From the NCBI RefSeq assembly GCF_030246845.1, contig NZ_CP126889.1:4397001-4461000 (forward strand): a stretch of DNA of 64,000 nucleotides. The letters run 5' to 3'. Shown piece by piece: positions 53,137 through 63,300 of the stretch; position 1 is the stretch's first letter; each line of letters begins with the position of its first letter. The translations under genes and the position numbers were made by a program. A model generated the notes under the pieces. It worked only from the letters and a program-made list of their open reading frames with translations, was not told where the DNA came from and ran no database searches. The stretch comes from Enhydrobacter sp. GTDB taxonomy: Bacteria; Pseudomonadota; Alphaproteobacteria; Reyranellales; Reyranellaceae.

Positions 53137-55314
53137 ATGGAACGTCTTGCCGGTCGTGCCGATTTTGTTCGGCAACTTTCAAAATTTTTCTCGATCGTGG
53201 CAGCCGCCGTGGCGGCAACGGTCATTGTTGCTGCTGACGTGCCTGGGCAACAGGCCAAGGGATCGGTCGAGCACATAAAGACCGTGACCTCGGCAATCGA
53301 CGAGAGCGCGATCCGCGCCAATGCGGCAACGTCGAAGGACTGGCCAACGGTCGGCCTGGACTATGCCGAAACGCGCTTCAGCCGGCTCAATCAGATCGAT
53401 ACCGAGAACGTGAAGAATCTCGGCCTGGTGTGGTCCTACAGTCTCGACTCGTCGCGCGGCGTCGAGGCGACGCCGGTCGTCGTCGACGGCGTCATGTACG
53501 TCACCGCGCCATGGAGCATCGTCCACGCCATCGACGCCCGCACCGGCAAGAAGATCTGGACCTTCGATCCCGGCGTGTCGCGCGAGATCGGCTACAAGGG
53601 TTGCTGCGATGTCGTGAACAGGGGCGTGGCCCTCTACAAGGGCAAGGTCTTCGTCGGCTCCTATGACGGCCGGCTGATCGCGCTCGATGCGGCGACCGGC
53701 CAGAAGATCTGGGAGAAGGACACGATCATCGACCATTCCCATTCGTACACCATCACCGGCGCGCCACGCGTGGCCAGGGGCAAGGTGATCATCGGCAACG
53801 GCGGGGCCGAGTATGGGGCGCGCGGCTATGTGACAGCCTACGAGGCCGATACGGGCAACCAGGCGTGGCGCTGGTTCGTGGTGCCGGGTGATCCGAGCAA
53901 GCCCTACGAGGACGGGTCCATGGCCGCCGCGGCCAAGACCTGGGATCCCGCCGGCAAATACTGGATCAACGGTGGCGGCGGCACGGCGTGGGACAGCATC
54001 ACCTACGACCCAGACCTCGATACGGTCTATGTCGGCACCGGCAACGGCGCCCCGTGGAACCGCAACCTGCGCAGCCCGGCGGGCGGCGACAATCTCTATC
54101 TCGCCTCGATCGTGGCTCTCGATGCCGACACCGGCAAGTACAAGTGGCACTACCAGGAGACGCCAGGCGACAACTGGGACTACACGTCCACGCAGCCCAT
54201 GATCCTGGCCGACATCACGATCGACGGCGCGCCGCGCAAGGTCATCCTGCACGCGCCGAAGAACGGCTTCTTTTTCGTGATCGACCGCACCAACGGCAAG
54301 TTCATCTCGGCGAAGAACTTCGTCGACGTGAACTGGGCGACGGGTTACGACGCGAGCGGGCGGCCGATCGAGGTTCCCGAGGCCCGCTCGGCGGACAAGT
54401 CGTTCGATTCGATCCCCGGTCCGTACGGCGCCCACAACTGGCATCCGATGTCGTTCAATCCGATGACCGGCCTCGTCTACCTGCCGGCGCAGAATGTGCC
54501 GCTCAATCTCACCGGCGAGCCGAAGTGGACTCACAACGCCAACAAGCCGGGCGAGTTCGGCGGCGGTCTCGGCTGGAACATCGCCTTCGCGCTGAACGCC
54601 GCGCCACCCAAGAGCCTGCCGTTCGGCCGGCTGATCGCCTGGGATCCGGTGAAGCAGAAGGAAGCCTGGCGCCAGGAATATGTGTCGCCCTGGAACGGCG
54701 GAACCCTGACGACCGCGGGCAATCTCGTCTTTCAGGGCACGGCCGACGGCCGGTTCGTCGCCTACAATGCCACCACCGGCGAAAAGCTCTGGGAGGCGCC
54801 GACGGGCACCGGCGTGGTCGCCGGCGCTTCGACGTACCTGATCGACGGCGTGCAGTACGTATCGGTGGCGGTCGGCTGGGGCGGCGTCTACGGCGAGGCG
54901 GATCGTGCCACCGAGCTCAACAGCCCGGGCACGGTCTATACCTTCGCCGTGGGCGGCAAGGCATCGCCGCCGGCCTTCACCAAGTACCAGATGGAGAACC
55001 TGCTGGCAGGCGTTAAGTACGATCCGGCCGATGTCGGGCCGGGCACGCTGCTCTACGTCTCCAACTGCGCCGCCTGTCACGGCGTGCCGGGCGTGCAGAA
55101 GGGCGGCAATATCCGCAATCTGGGCTATGTCGGCTCGGACACCATCCGGAACCTCAAGGAGGTCGTCTTCAACGGTCCCTTCAAGTCGCAGGGCATGCCG
55201 GATTTCACCGGCAAGCTGAAGGACGAGGATGTGACGAAGATCATCGCCTTCATCCAGGGCACGGCCGACGCGATCCGACCAAAGGAGGCGCCCGCGCCGG
55301 CGGCGAAGAAATAG
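53137..55314 (+). CDS. PQQ-dependent methanol/ethanol-type dehydrogenase with C-terminal cytochrome c domain
   Basis: 725 residues, quinohaemoprotein alcohol dehydrogenase type. An N-terminal export signal (about 12-32) precedes an eight-bladed propeller with the PQQ-contacting vicinal Cys156-Cys157 (YKGCCDVVNRG). The C-terminal cytochrome c domain carries CAACH at 644-648 and a likely Met ligand near QGMPDF. It oxidises alcohols or aldehydes in the periplasm and passes electrons to a cytochrome chain. No separate cytochrome or pqq gene is nearby. Confidence 0.92.
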   Translation: MERLAGRADFVRQLSKFFSIVAAAVAATVIVAADVPGQQAKGSVEHIKTVTSAIDESAIRANAATSKDWPTVGLDYAETRFSRLNQIDTENVKNLGLVWSYSLDSSRGVEATPVVVDGVMYVTAPWSIVHAIDARTGKKIWTFDPGVSREIGYKGCCDVVNRGVALYKGKVFVGSYDGRLIALDAATGQKIWEKDTIIDHSHSYTITGAPRVARGKVIIGNGGAEYGARGYVTAYEADTGNQAWRWFVVPGDPSKPYEDGSMAAAAKTWDPAGKYWINGGGGTAWDSITYDPDLDTVYVGTGNGAPWNRNLRSPAGGDNLYLASIVALDADTGKYKWHYQETPGDNWDYTSTQPMILADITIDGAPRKVILHAPKNGFFFVIDRTNGKFISAKNFVDVNWATGYDASGRPIEVPEARSADKSFDSIPGPYGAHNWHPMSFNPMTGLVYLPAQNVPLNLTGEPKWTHNANKPGEFGGGLGWNIAFALNAAPPKSLPFGRLIAWDPVKQKEAWRQEYVSPWNGGTLTTAGNLVFQGTADGRFVAYNATTGEKLWEAPTGTGVVAGASTYLIDGVQYVSVAVGWGGVYGEADRATELNSPGTVYTFAVGGKASPPAFTKYQMENLLAGVKYDPADVGPGTLLYVSNCAACHGVPGVQKGGNIRNLGYVGSDTIRNLKEVVFNGPFKSQGMPDFTGKLKDEDVTKIIAFIQGTADAIRPKEAPAPAAKK

Positions 55315-55320
55315 CCGCCC

Positions 55321-56049
55321 CTACTTCGAGCCGAGCTGCCGCAGGAAGCGTTGCACCCAGTCCGGCCCGGTCCGCATGACGCGGTCGGCGGATCGCGTCC
55401 GGCTCCAGGCCGTGAGCAGGGCGAGCGGAAACCAGGTGTCGGCGTCGTCCTGCAGCTTGCGCGCGGACGAGGAAAATTTCGGCACCGCAAGCGGCGCCAC
55501 GCCTTCCTGGTTTGGCCCGGCACAAAGTTCCGCAGGCGAGGTGACCAGGTATTCGCGGCAGACCAGTGGCCGCTCGGGATGAATGGAGCAGCTCTCCTCC
55601 TCGAGGAAAGGGCAGGGCAGGGCGAGCGCAAAATAGGCGGCTGACAGCTCGCGGTCGGTCTTGCCGGCCCGCTTTTCCGGATCGAGCAGCACGTCGCCGA
55701 GGCCAGCCCGCGCGAGCGTGGCCTCGGCTTCGGCGAAGCGGGCTCTGACGGCCGCACGGCGCTCCTCGGGCAAGGCCTCGATGACGGCCAGCAGCCTCTC
55801 CCCCTCGGTACGCGAGATCGGCACGAGCTGGCGACAGCAGGCGCCGCAGCCCTTGCGGCAGGAGACGGCCTTGCCCATGTCCCGGGCGCGCTGCTCGGCA
55901 GCCTCGACCACGGCGTTCACCAGTCCCTGCAGGGCCGGCACCACGGCCGTCGCCGGCACGGCGCCAGCCGGCACGGTCATCGGGTGGGCAAGCCGGATCT
56001 CGCCGACGGAGAGGCGCAAAGTGGCCGAAACTTGGCCCGAATCGACCAT
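55321..56049 (-). CDS. YkgJ-family cysteine-cluster protein
   Basis: 242 residues. Conserved metal-binding cysteines in CRKGCGACCRQLVPIS (about 63-78) and later CPFLEEESCSIHPERPLVCREY, the pattern of the YkgJ/Fe-S-or-zinc-cluster family of unknown function. Start at ATG 56049 gives MVDSGQVSAT; ATG 55980 (MTVPAG) is equally plausible. Convergent with the PQQ dehydrogenase gene, divergent from alaS with a 60-bp gap. Confidence 0.83.
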   Translation of the reverse strand: MVDSGQVSATLRLSVGEIRLAHPMTVPAGAVPATAVVPALQGLVNAVVEAAEQRARDMGKAVSCRKGCGACCRQLVPISRTEGERLLAVIEALPEERRAAVRARFAEAEATLARAGLGDVLLDPEKRAGKTDRELSAAYFALALPCPFLEEESCSIHPERPLVCREYLVTSPAELCAGPNQEGVAPLAVPKFSSSARKLQDDADTWFPLALLTAWSRTRSADRVMRTGPDWVQRFLRQLGSK

Positions 56050-56109
56050 AAGACCGCTATCCCCCCGTTATGGACTTGGGCGAGGCGTGCACGCTACAAG
56101 GACCGCACT

Positions 56110-58767
56110 ATGGCAAGCGTCAGCGACGTCCGTCGCACATTCCTAGAATACTTCCGCGAGAACGGCCACGAGGTCGTGAGCTCGAGCCCGTTGGTGCCGC
56201 GCAACGATCCGACGCTGATGTTCACCAACGCCGGCATGGTGCAGTTCAAGAACGTCTTCACCGGGATGGAGAAGCGGCCCTACGCGCGCGCAACGACGTC
56301 GCAGAAGTGCGTGCGCGCCGGCGGCAAGCACAACGATCTCGAGAACGTCGGCTACACCGCGCGCCATCACACCTTCTTCGAGATGCTGGGCAATTTCTCG
56401 TTCGGCGACTATTTCAAGGAGCTCGCGATCGAGCTCGCCTGGAACCTGATCACCAGGGAATTCGGCCTGCGGCCGGACCGTCTGCTGGTCACGGTGTTCA
56501 GCGAGGACGACGAGGCGGCGCGCTACTGGCGCAAGGTCACCGGCTTTCCCGACAGCAGGATCATCCGCATCCCCACGTCGGACAATTTCTGGGCGATGGG
56601 CGACACCGGCCCGTGCGGCCCGTGCTCGGAGATCTTCTACGATCACGGCGAGGGGATCCCCGGCGGTCCGCCGGGCAGCCCGGACGAGGACGGCGACCGG
56701 TTCATCGAGATCTGGAACCTGGTCTTCATGCAGTTCGAGCAGCAGACGCCGGAGCTGCGCGTGCCGCTGCCGAAACCCTCGATCGACACCGGCATGGGGC
56801 TGGAGCGCATCGCCGCCGTCCTGCAGGGCAAGCACAACAACTACGACATCGATCTTTTCCGCGCCCTGATCGAGGCGGTGGCGCACGAGACCGGCGTCGA
56901 TCCCGACGGTCCGCAGGGGGCGTCGCACAAGGTCATCGCCGATCACCTGCGCGCGACCTCGTTCCTGATCGCCGACGGGGTGCTGCCGTCGAACGAAGGC
57001 CGCGGCTATGTCCTGCGCCGTATCATGCGCCGGGCGATGCGGCATGCCCATATCCTCGGCGCGACGGAGCCGATGGTTTACAAGCTGGTGCCGACCCTGG
57101 TGCACGAGATGGGCGACGCCTATCCCGAGCTCGGCCGGGCGCAGGCGCTGATCACCGAGACGCTGAAGCTCGAGGAGACGCGCTTCAAGAAAACGCTCGG
57201 CACCGGCCTCAAGCTTTTGGAGGACGAGAGCCGGAATCTGTCGGCCGGCGGCATGCTCAAGGGCGACATCGCCTTCAAGCTCTACGATACCTACGGCTTC
57301 CCGCTCGACCTCACGCAGGACGTGCTGCGGGCGCGCGATATCACCGTCGATACGACGGGCTTCGAGAAGGCGATGGACGAGCAGCGCGCCAAGGCGCGGG
57401 CGGCGTGGGCCGGATCAGGCGAGGCGGCCTCCGAGGCCATCTGGTTCGACGTGCGCCAGAAGGTCGGCGCCACCGAGTTCCTGGGCTACGACACCGAGCG
57501 CGCCGAGGGCAAGGTGACGGCGATCATCGTCGAAGGCAAGGAAGTCCCGTCGCTGAAGGCCGGGCAGACCGGCTGGCTGGTGGTCAACCAGACGCCGTTC
57601 TACGCCGAGTCGGGCGGCCAGCTCGGCGATACCGGCCGCTTCGTCGGCCCGGCCGGGGAGGCCGAGATCGCCGACGTGCAGAAGATGGTGGGCGATCTGC
57701 ACGCCCATCACGCGAAGGTCGCCAAGGGCGAGATCAAGATGGGCGACGAGGTGGTGATGACGGTCGACGCCATCCGCCGTGCCCAGTTGCGCGCTCACCA
57801 TTCGGCGACCCATCTGCTGCACGAGGCGCTGCGCCGCCATCTCGGCACGCATGTGACGCAGAAGGGCTCGCTGGTGGCGCCGGACCGGCTGCGCTTCGAT
57901 ATCAGCCATACGAAACCCATCTCGCAGGAGGAGCTGCGGCGGATCGAGGACGAGGTGAACGAGCGCATTCGCCTCAATACGCCGGTCGATACGCGTCTGA
58001 TGACGCCCGAGGAGGCGATCGCGGCCGGTGCCATGGCGCTGTTCGGCGAGAAATACGGCGACGAGGTGCGCGTGCTGTCGATGGGCGGCGTCGACGGCGA
58101 GAGGTATTCGATCGAGCTTTGCGGCGGCACCCACGCCCAGCGCACCGGCGACATCGGCCTGTTCCGCATCGTCGGCGAGGGCGCGGTGTCCGCGGGCGTG
58201 CGCCGCATCGAAGCCCTGGCTGGCGCGGCCGCGGAGGAATATGTGCGCCATCAGCTCGACCTCCTGAACCAGGCGGCCAGTGCATTGAAGGTCCGGCCGG
58301 AGGATCTGCCGGCGCGCCTTGCCGCCCTGATGGACGGCCAGCGCAGGGTCGAGCGGGAACTCTCCGACGCGCGCAAGGCGCTGGCGCTGGCGGGCGGCGG
58401 TGGAGGCGCCGGCAGCGCCGCCGACGACGTGCGCCAGGTCGGCAAGGTGAAGATGATCGGTCGCGTCCTGAACGGCGTACCCGGCAAGGATCTCAAGGGC
58501 ATGGCCGACGAGTTCAAGAAGAAGCTCGGCTCGGGCGTGGTGGCGCTGATCGGCGTCGATGATGGCAAGGCATCCGCGGTCGTGGGCGTCACCGACGACC
58601 TGTCGAAGACGCTGAGCGCGGTCGAGCTGGTGAAGGCTGGCGTGGCGGCACTGGGCGGCAAGGGCGGCGGCGGCCGGCCGGACATGGCCCAGGGCGGCGG
58701 TCCCGATGCGACGAAGGCGCCGGATGCCCTGAAGGCGATCGAGGCGGCGCTCGGAGGCATGGCATGA
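56110..58767 (+). CDS. alaS: Alanyl-tRNA synthetase
   Basis: 885 residues, full length. Class II core (FTNAGMVQFKNVFTG, ATTSQKCVRAGGKHNDLENVG). The editing domain zinc site has His564 and His568 (HHSATH) plus Cys671 and His675 (CGGTH). The C-Ala domain at the end (about 780-885) has the usual glycine-rich stretch. It charges tRNA-Ala and clears mischarged Ser/Gly. ATG 56110 is the standard MASVSDVRRTFLEYF start; upstream in-frame sequence is not family-like. Overlaps the next gene by 4 bases. Confidence 0.96.
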   Translation: MASVSDVRRTFLEYFRENGHEVVSSSPLVPRNDPTLMFTNAGMVQFKNVFTGMEKRPYARATTSQKCVRAGGKHNDLENVGYTARHHTFFEMLGNFSFGDYFKELAIELAWNLITREFGLRPDRLLVTVFSEDDEAARYWRKVTGFPDSRIIRIPTSDNFWAMGDTGPCGPCSEIFYDHGEGIPGGPPGSPDEDGDRFIEIWNLVFMQFEQQTPELRVPLPKPSIDTGMGLERIAAVLQGKHNNYDIDLFRALIEAVAHETGVDPDGPQGASHKVIADHLRATSFLIADGVLPSNEGRGYVLRRIMRRAMRHAHILGATEPMVYKLVPTLVHEMGDAYPELGRAQALITETLKLEETRFKKTLGTGLKLLEDESRNLSAGGMLKGDIAFKLYDTYGFPLDLTQDVLRARDITVDTTGFEKAMDEQRAKARAAWAGSGEAASEAIWFDVRQKVGATEFLGYDTERAEGKVTAIIVEGKEVPSLKAGQTGWLVVNQTPFYAESGGQLGDTGRFVGPAGEAEIADVQKMVGDLHAHHAKVAKGEIKMGDEVVMTVDAIRRAQLRAHHSATHLLHEALRRHLGTHVTQKGSLVAPDRLRFDISHTKPISQEELRRIEDEVNERIRLNTPVDTRLMTPEEAIAAGAMALFGEKYGDEVRVLSMGGVDGERYSIELCGGTHAQRTGDIGLFRIVGEGAVSAGVRRIEALAGAAAEEYVRHQLDLLNQAASALKVRPEDLPARLAALMDGQRRVERELSDARKALALAGGGGGAGSAADDVRQVGKVKMIGRVLNGVPGKDLKGMADEFKKKLGSGVVALIGVDDGKASAVVGVTDDLSKTLSAVELVKAGVAALGGKGGGGRPDMAQGGGPDATKAPDALKAIEAALGGMA

Positions 58768-59108
58768 GGAGGGAGGCGCTTCTCGGCGTTGCCCTGGCTT
58801 TCCTGCTGACGAGCTGCAACCAGCCCGGCGCCGAGGATGCCCGGGCCAGAAACCCGGAAAAATACGACAAGGATCGCTCGCTCTGCGCCGCCCAGGTCGA
58901 CGAGGACACCAAGGCTCGGCGGCGGGTCGACGCCAGCCGCCGCGATATCTTCCAGGACGAGCGCAATCGCTACGGGCAGGGCGCGCTGCCGCAGGCGATG
59001 GACAACTATAGCGACGCCAAATCGACCGACCGGCTCATCGCCAACTGCATGGAGGCCCGTGGCTGGCCCAAGCCGTCCCAGCAATGGTGGCAGCGACTTT
59101 GGCGCTGA
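58764..59108 (+). CDS. Small lipoprotein, function unknown
   Basis: 114 residues. Lipoprotein signal with lipobox LTSC (Cys18), then a charged, helical mature part ending CMEARGWPKPSQQWWQRLWR. Its ATG overlaps the alaS stop (ATGA), so it is probably translationally coupled to alaS. No family recognised. Confidence 0.72.
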   Translation: MRREALLGVALAFLLTSCNQPGAEDARARNPEKYDKDRSLCAAQVDEDTKARRRVDASRRDIFQDERNRYGQGALPQAMDNYSDAKSTDRLIANCMEARGWPKPSQQWWQRLWR

Positions 59109-59149
59109 CCGGCATCGGCATCCATTTTGCGATCGGTCCTGGCCCGGCG

Positions 59150-59329
59150 TCAGCGCTTGCGGTCGAGCTTGCGATCCTTGCCGCCGGACTCCTTGGAGTC
59201 CTCTTCGTCGGACGATGGCTCGACAAACGACACGGGGTCGCTGGCCGGGAAGGTGTCCTCCAGGGCCTGGTCGAGCTTGTCGTCGAGCTTACGTTTGGTC
59301 TTCGCGGAGGTCGGCTTCTTCGACGGCAT
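59150..59329 (-). CDS. Small acidic/basic protein with TFPASDPVS motif
   Basis: 59 residues from ATG 59329 (Shine-Dalgarno GGGGAA upstream). A lysine-rich start is followed by LDQALEDTFPASDPVSFVEPSSDEEDS and a basic end. The LDxALExTFPASDPxS motif occurs in many short alphaproteobacterial proteins of unknown role. Convergent with the preceding lipoprotein gene. Confidence 0.65.
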   Translation of the reverse strand: MPSKKPTSAKTKRKLDDKLDQALEDTFPASDPVSFVEPSSDEEDSKESGGKDRKLDRKR

Positions 59330-59483
59330 CGCGTTCCCCATGGAAGTTGGTGAAGTCAGGCCGCGCCGAAGCAACGTCTGCGTGGCGGGATTGTTGCGCT
59401 GCCGCGTCTGCCCTCAATCCGCCGCGAAAGGGCCGGCAAGTGGGCGCTTCGACCTTCTTCGATATCGTGGGAGGAGACGAACC

Positions 59484-59921
59484 GTGATCCGACCTCTTTC
59501 GAGCGCCATCCTGATGCTGGCCGTTGCCGCCTGCGCCACCGTGCCGATGGCCGACCGGCAGGCTGACCAAGAGGGCAAGCGGTTCGATCCGCCGGGTCAG
59601 GGCGCGGCGGCGGTCTATGTCTACCGGCCGGGCTGGATGGCGCTGGCCAGGACGGTCGATGTGGGGGTCGCCCCTGGCCGTCACGCCGATCTCGCCGTGA
59701 ACACCTATGTCCGGCTGGACCGCGCGCCCGGTCGAATCGACCTCGTCTGCAAGACCGACAATGTCGCCGAGCGCCAGGTCGATGTCGCTGCCGGCGAGAC
59801 GCGGTATGTCGAGGTGGCCATGAACGGCGGCTTCTGGGGCCCGCGCTGCTCGATCGAGGAAGTTTCAGTGCGCGAGGGGCAGGCGGCGGTATTGCGCTCC
59901 CGGCGCGTGCCGTTGCAGTGA
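59484..59921 (+). CDS. DUF2846-like lipoprotein
   Basis: 145 residues from GTG 59484, which has Shine-Dalgarno GGGAGGAG. Signal peptide with lipobox AAC (Cys17, in AVAACATV), then a beta-sandwich-like domain (AAAVYVYRPG, VNTYVRLDRAPGRIDLVCKT, AAGETRYVEVAM) resembling DUF2846. Probably anchored in the outer or inner membrane facing the periplasm. Function unknown. Confidence 0.75.
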   Translation: MIRPLSSAILMLAVAACATVPMADRQADQEGKRFDPPGQGAAAVYVYRPGWMALARTVDVGVAPGRHADLAVNTYVRLDRAPGRIDLVCKTDNVAERQVDVAAGETRYVEVAMNGGFWGPRCSIEEVSVREGQAAVLRSRRVPLQ

Positions 59922-59925
59922 CCGC

Positions 59926-60285
59926 CTATCGGCCGCTGCCGGCCTGCGCCCGCGTCGCCAGCACATAGGATGTCGCCTTGACCAGGGAGTCCTTGCGCAC
60001 CGCGTTGGTGATTTGCGCCTCGCCGCTGCGGTCCATGGTGGCCATGAGCTGGATGAGCCTGTCGTTCTGGCCGCTGCAGTTGGCGGACGCGGCCCGCGCG
60101 ATGGTCTCGGGCGCGGAGTGCCCGTCGTCCAGCGACCTCGCCTGGTTCGACAGGCAGGTATCCCGCATCGCCCGCTGCTGATTGATCGAACGCGAGAGAT
60201 GGCCATCCTCGTAGGCTGGCGCGCAGGCGGTGAGGGCAAGAGCGGTAACGGCCGAGACCGGCGAAACAAGGCGGAGCAGACGCAT
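59926..60285 (-). CDS. Small lipoprotein, function unknown
   Basis: 119 residues from ATG 60285. Signal with lipobox LTAC (Cys20) and a helical mature region (NQQRAMRDTCLSNQARSLDDG, MDRSGEAQITNAVRKDS). Convergent with the DUF2846-like gene with only 4 bp between the stops, and downstream of the ferredoxin oxidoreductase gene on the same strand. Confidence 0.68.
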   Translation of the reverse strand: MRLLRLVSPVSAVTALALTACAPAYEDGHLSRSINQQRAMRDTCLSNQARSLDDGHSAPETIARAASANCSGQNDRLIQLMATMDRSGEAQITNAVRKDSLVKATSYVLATRAQAGSGR

Positions 60286-60326
60286 GCGCGCCCTTCTAGG
60301 CGGTCGGCGTCGTTTTGACCAGCCTG

Positions 60327-63300
60327 CTACTCGGCCGCCTGCCTGAGCGGCGCCGGCTCGTGCCATCGGGCGAGGAGCTCGGCCTGCTTGCGCTTGGCCT
60401 TCTCGAGATGGGCCTGCTTGACGTGGCCGTAGCCCCGGATGTCGTCGGGCACCGAGGCGAGCTCGACGGCAAGCCCATGATTGGCCGGCGTGAGATCGGC
60501 AAGCAGCGCCCCCACGAGCCGCTCGTATTCGCCGATAAGTGCGCGTTCCTGCTTGCGCTCGTCGGTTCGGCCAAACGGGTCGAACGCGGTTCCACGCAGG
60601 AACTTGAGTTTCGCGAGAAGGCGGAACACCGGCAGCATCCAGGGACCGTATTCCCGCTTCACCAGATGGCCGGTCCGCGGGTCGCGGCGCGCGAAAAGCG
60701 GCGGCGCCAGATGGAACTTGAGCCTGTAGTCGCCTTCGAATTGCCGGTCGATCCGTGCGGCAAAAGCCATGTCCGCATGGAGCCGCGCGACTTCGTACTC
60801 GTCCTTGTACGCCAGCAGCTTGGCGTAGTTGCGCGCGACCGCCTCGGCGAGGCGGCTATCGTCGGGCGTGATCTCCTGCTCCGCCGTACGCACCCTGGCA
60901 ACGAGCGACCGGTAGCGTTCGGCGAGCGCGGTATTCTGGAAGGCGGTGAGGAGCCTGGTTCGGGAAGCCACGATCTCGTCGAGCGTCGCCACGGGGCGGC
61001 CGAAGGCCACGACATGGTCCGTTGCCGGCGGCGCCACGAGCTTCTCCACGGCGGCGGGATCGGCGGCGGCTCGACGGCCCCAGCGGAAGGCGGCGAGATT
61101 CATCGGCACCGCCGTGCCGTTCAGCTCGATAGCCTGTTCCAGCGCTTCGTGGCCGATCGGGATCAGGCCCTTCTGGTAGGCATAGCCCAGCATGAAGAGG
61201 TTGGTCGCGATCGAATCGCCCATCAGGCCGGTGGCAAGCCGCGTTGCCTCGAGGAAGTCGCACGCCCCGGCGCCGGCCGCCGCCTCGATCGAGAGGCGCA
61301 ACGTATGGGATGGGAAGGCCAGATCGGGACGGCGCGTGAATTCTCCCGTGATCGTCTCGTGCATGTTGACAACGAGGCGTGACACGCCGGGCTCGAGTCT
61401 CGCGAGCGCATCGGGGCTGGCGCTGACGACGAGGTCGCAGCCCAGGAGCAGATCGGCCCCGCCGGCACCGAGGCGTACGGCATGCAACGCTTCCGGGGAG
61501 GCACCGATCCGAACATGGCTCACCACCGCGCCGCCCTTCTGCGCCATGCCGAGCTGGTCGAGCACGGTCGCGCCCTTGCCCTCGATATGCGCCGCCATGC
61601 CGATGAGCGCACCGATCGTGACGACCCCGGTGCCGCCGATCCCGGTGATCAGCACACCATAGGGCTCGTCGCCGACCGAAGGCAGCCGGGGCGCGGCCGG
61701 GATCGGCGGCTCGGCCGCGACGGACGCCGACTTTTCGATTTGCGCCTTGCCGTGCCGCAGCCGGCCACCCTCGACCGTCACGAAGCTGGGGCAGAAGCCG
61801 TTCACGCAGGAGAAGTCCTTGTTGCAGGAGGATTGGTCGATCGCACGCTTGGTGCCGAACTCGGTCTCGACCGGCGTGACCGAGAGGCAGTTCGATTGCA
61901 CCGAGCAATCGCCGCAGCCCTCGCAGACCGCCTCGTTGATGAAGACGCGCCTGGCCGGATCGGGATAGGTCCCGCGCTTGCGGCGCCGGCGCTTCTCGGC
62001 CGCGCAGGTCTGGTCGTAGATCAGCACCGAAACGCCCTTCCATTCGCGCAGCTCGCGCTGGACCTCGTCGAGCTGGTCGCGGTGATGGAAGGTGACGCCG
62101 GGCGCCCACTGTGTGCCGGGGGGATATTTGCGTGGCTCGTCGCTTACCAGCGCGATGCGGCGCACGCCTTCGGCATGGACCTGCTGGCTGATGGTCCAGG
62201 GATGGACGTCGCCATCGTGTGGCTGGCCACCGGTCATGGCAACGGCATCGTTGTAGAGGATCTTGTAGGTGATGTTGGTCCCGGCGGCGACCGCCTGACG
62301 GATCGCAAGGTAGCCCGAGTGGAAATAGGTGCCGTCGCCCAGGTTCTGGAAGACGTGGGGCATGTCCGTGAAATGGCTGGCGCCGACCCAGGAAGCGCCC
62401 TCGGCGCCCATGTGGGTGAAAGTCCTGGTGTTGCGCTCCATGCCGATCGCGAGCGTATGGCAGCCAATGCCAGCCATCGCCATCGAGCCGTCCGGCACCC
62501 TGGTCGAGCTGTTGTGCGGGCAGCCCGAGCAGAAATAGGGGACCCGGGCCATGCCGGCTTCGTTGCGCAACTCGCGCCCGGCAAGCCGCGTCAAGCGCTC
62601 GAAGCGCTGGCGCGTGCGGTCTGCAAAGGCGTCGAGGCCGAGCCGGGCCACGAGGGCAGACGCGATCTCGAACGGCGTCAGCTCGCCGTCCGACTTGAGC
62701 AGCGGCTGGCCGCGCTCGTCCCTTTTGCCGACGACGGCAGGGCGGCGATCCGCCGGCGTGTTGAACAGCGCGTCCTTGAGCTGCGGCTCGATCAGCGGCC
62801 GCTTCTCCTCGACGACCAGGATCTCGCGCTTGCCCTCGCTGAAGGCGAGGGCGCCCTGCGTCTCCAGTGGCCAGACCAGGCCGACCTTGTAGATTGCAAT
62901 GCCCAGTCGCTCGGCTTCCGTCTGGTCGATGCCGAGCTCGTCCAACGCCTGGCGCACATCGAGATAGGATTTGCCGACAGTGACGATGCCGAAGCGCGCA
63001 TCCGGTCGGCCAAGCATCAGCCGGTCGAGGCGGTTGGCCCGCCAGTAGGCCAGCGCCGCCGGCTGCTTCAGCGTGATCAGCCGCTTCTCCTGGCCGAGCC
63101 AGTCGTCGGGCCACCGGATGTGCAGGCCGTCCGGCGGCAACGGGAAGTCGGCGGGGGTGCGGATCTCGATCCGGTGCGGATCGACATGCACCGAAGCGGA
63201 CGAATCCACCGTCTCGCTCACCACCTTGAAGCCGATCCAGAGCCCCGAGTAGCGCGACATCGCAAAGGCGTGCAGACCGAGGTCGAGATACTCCTGCACG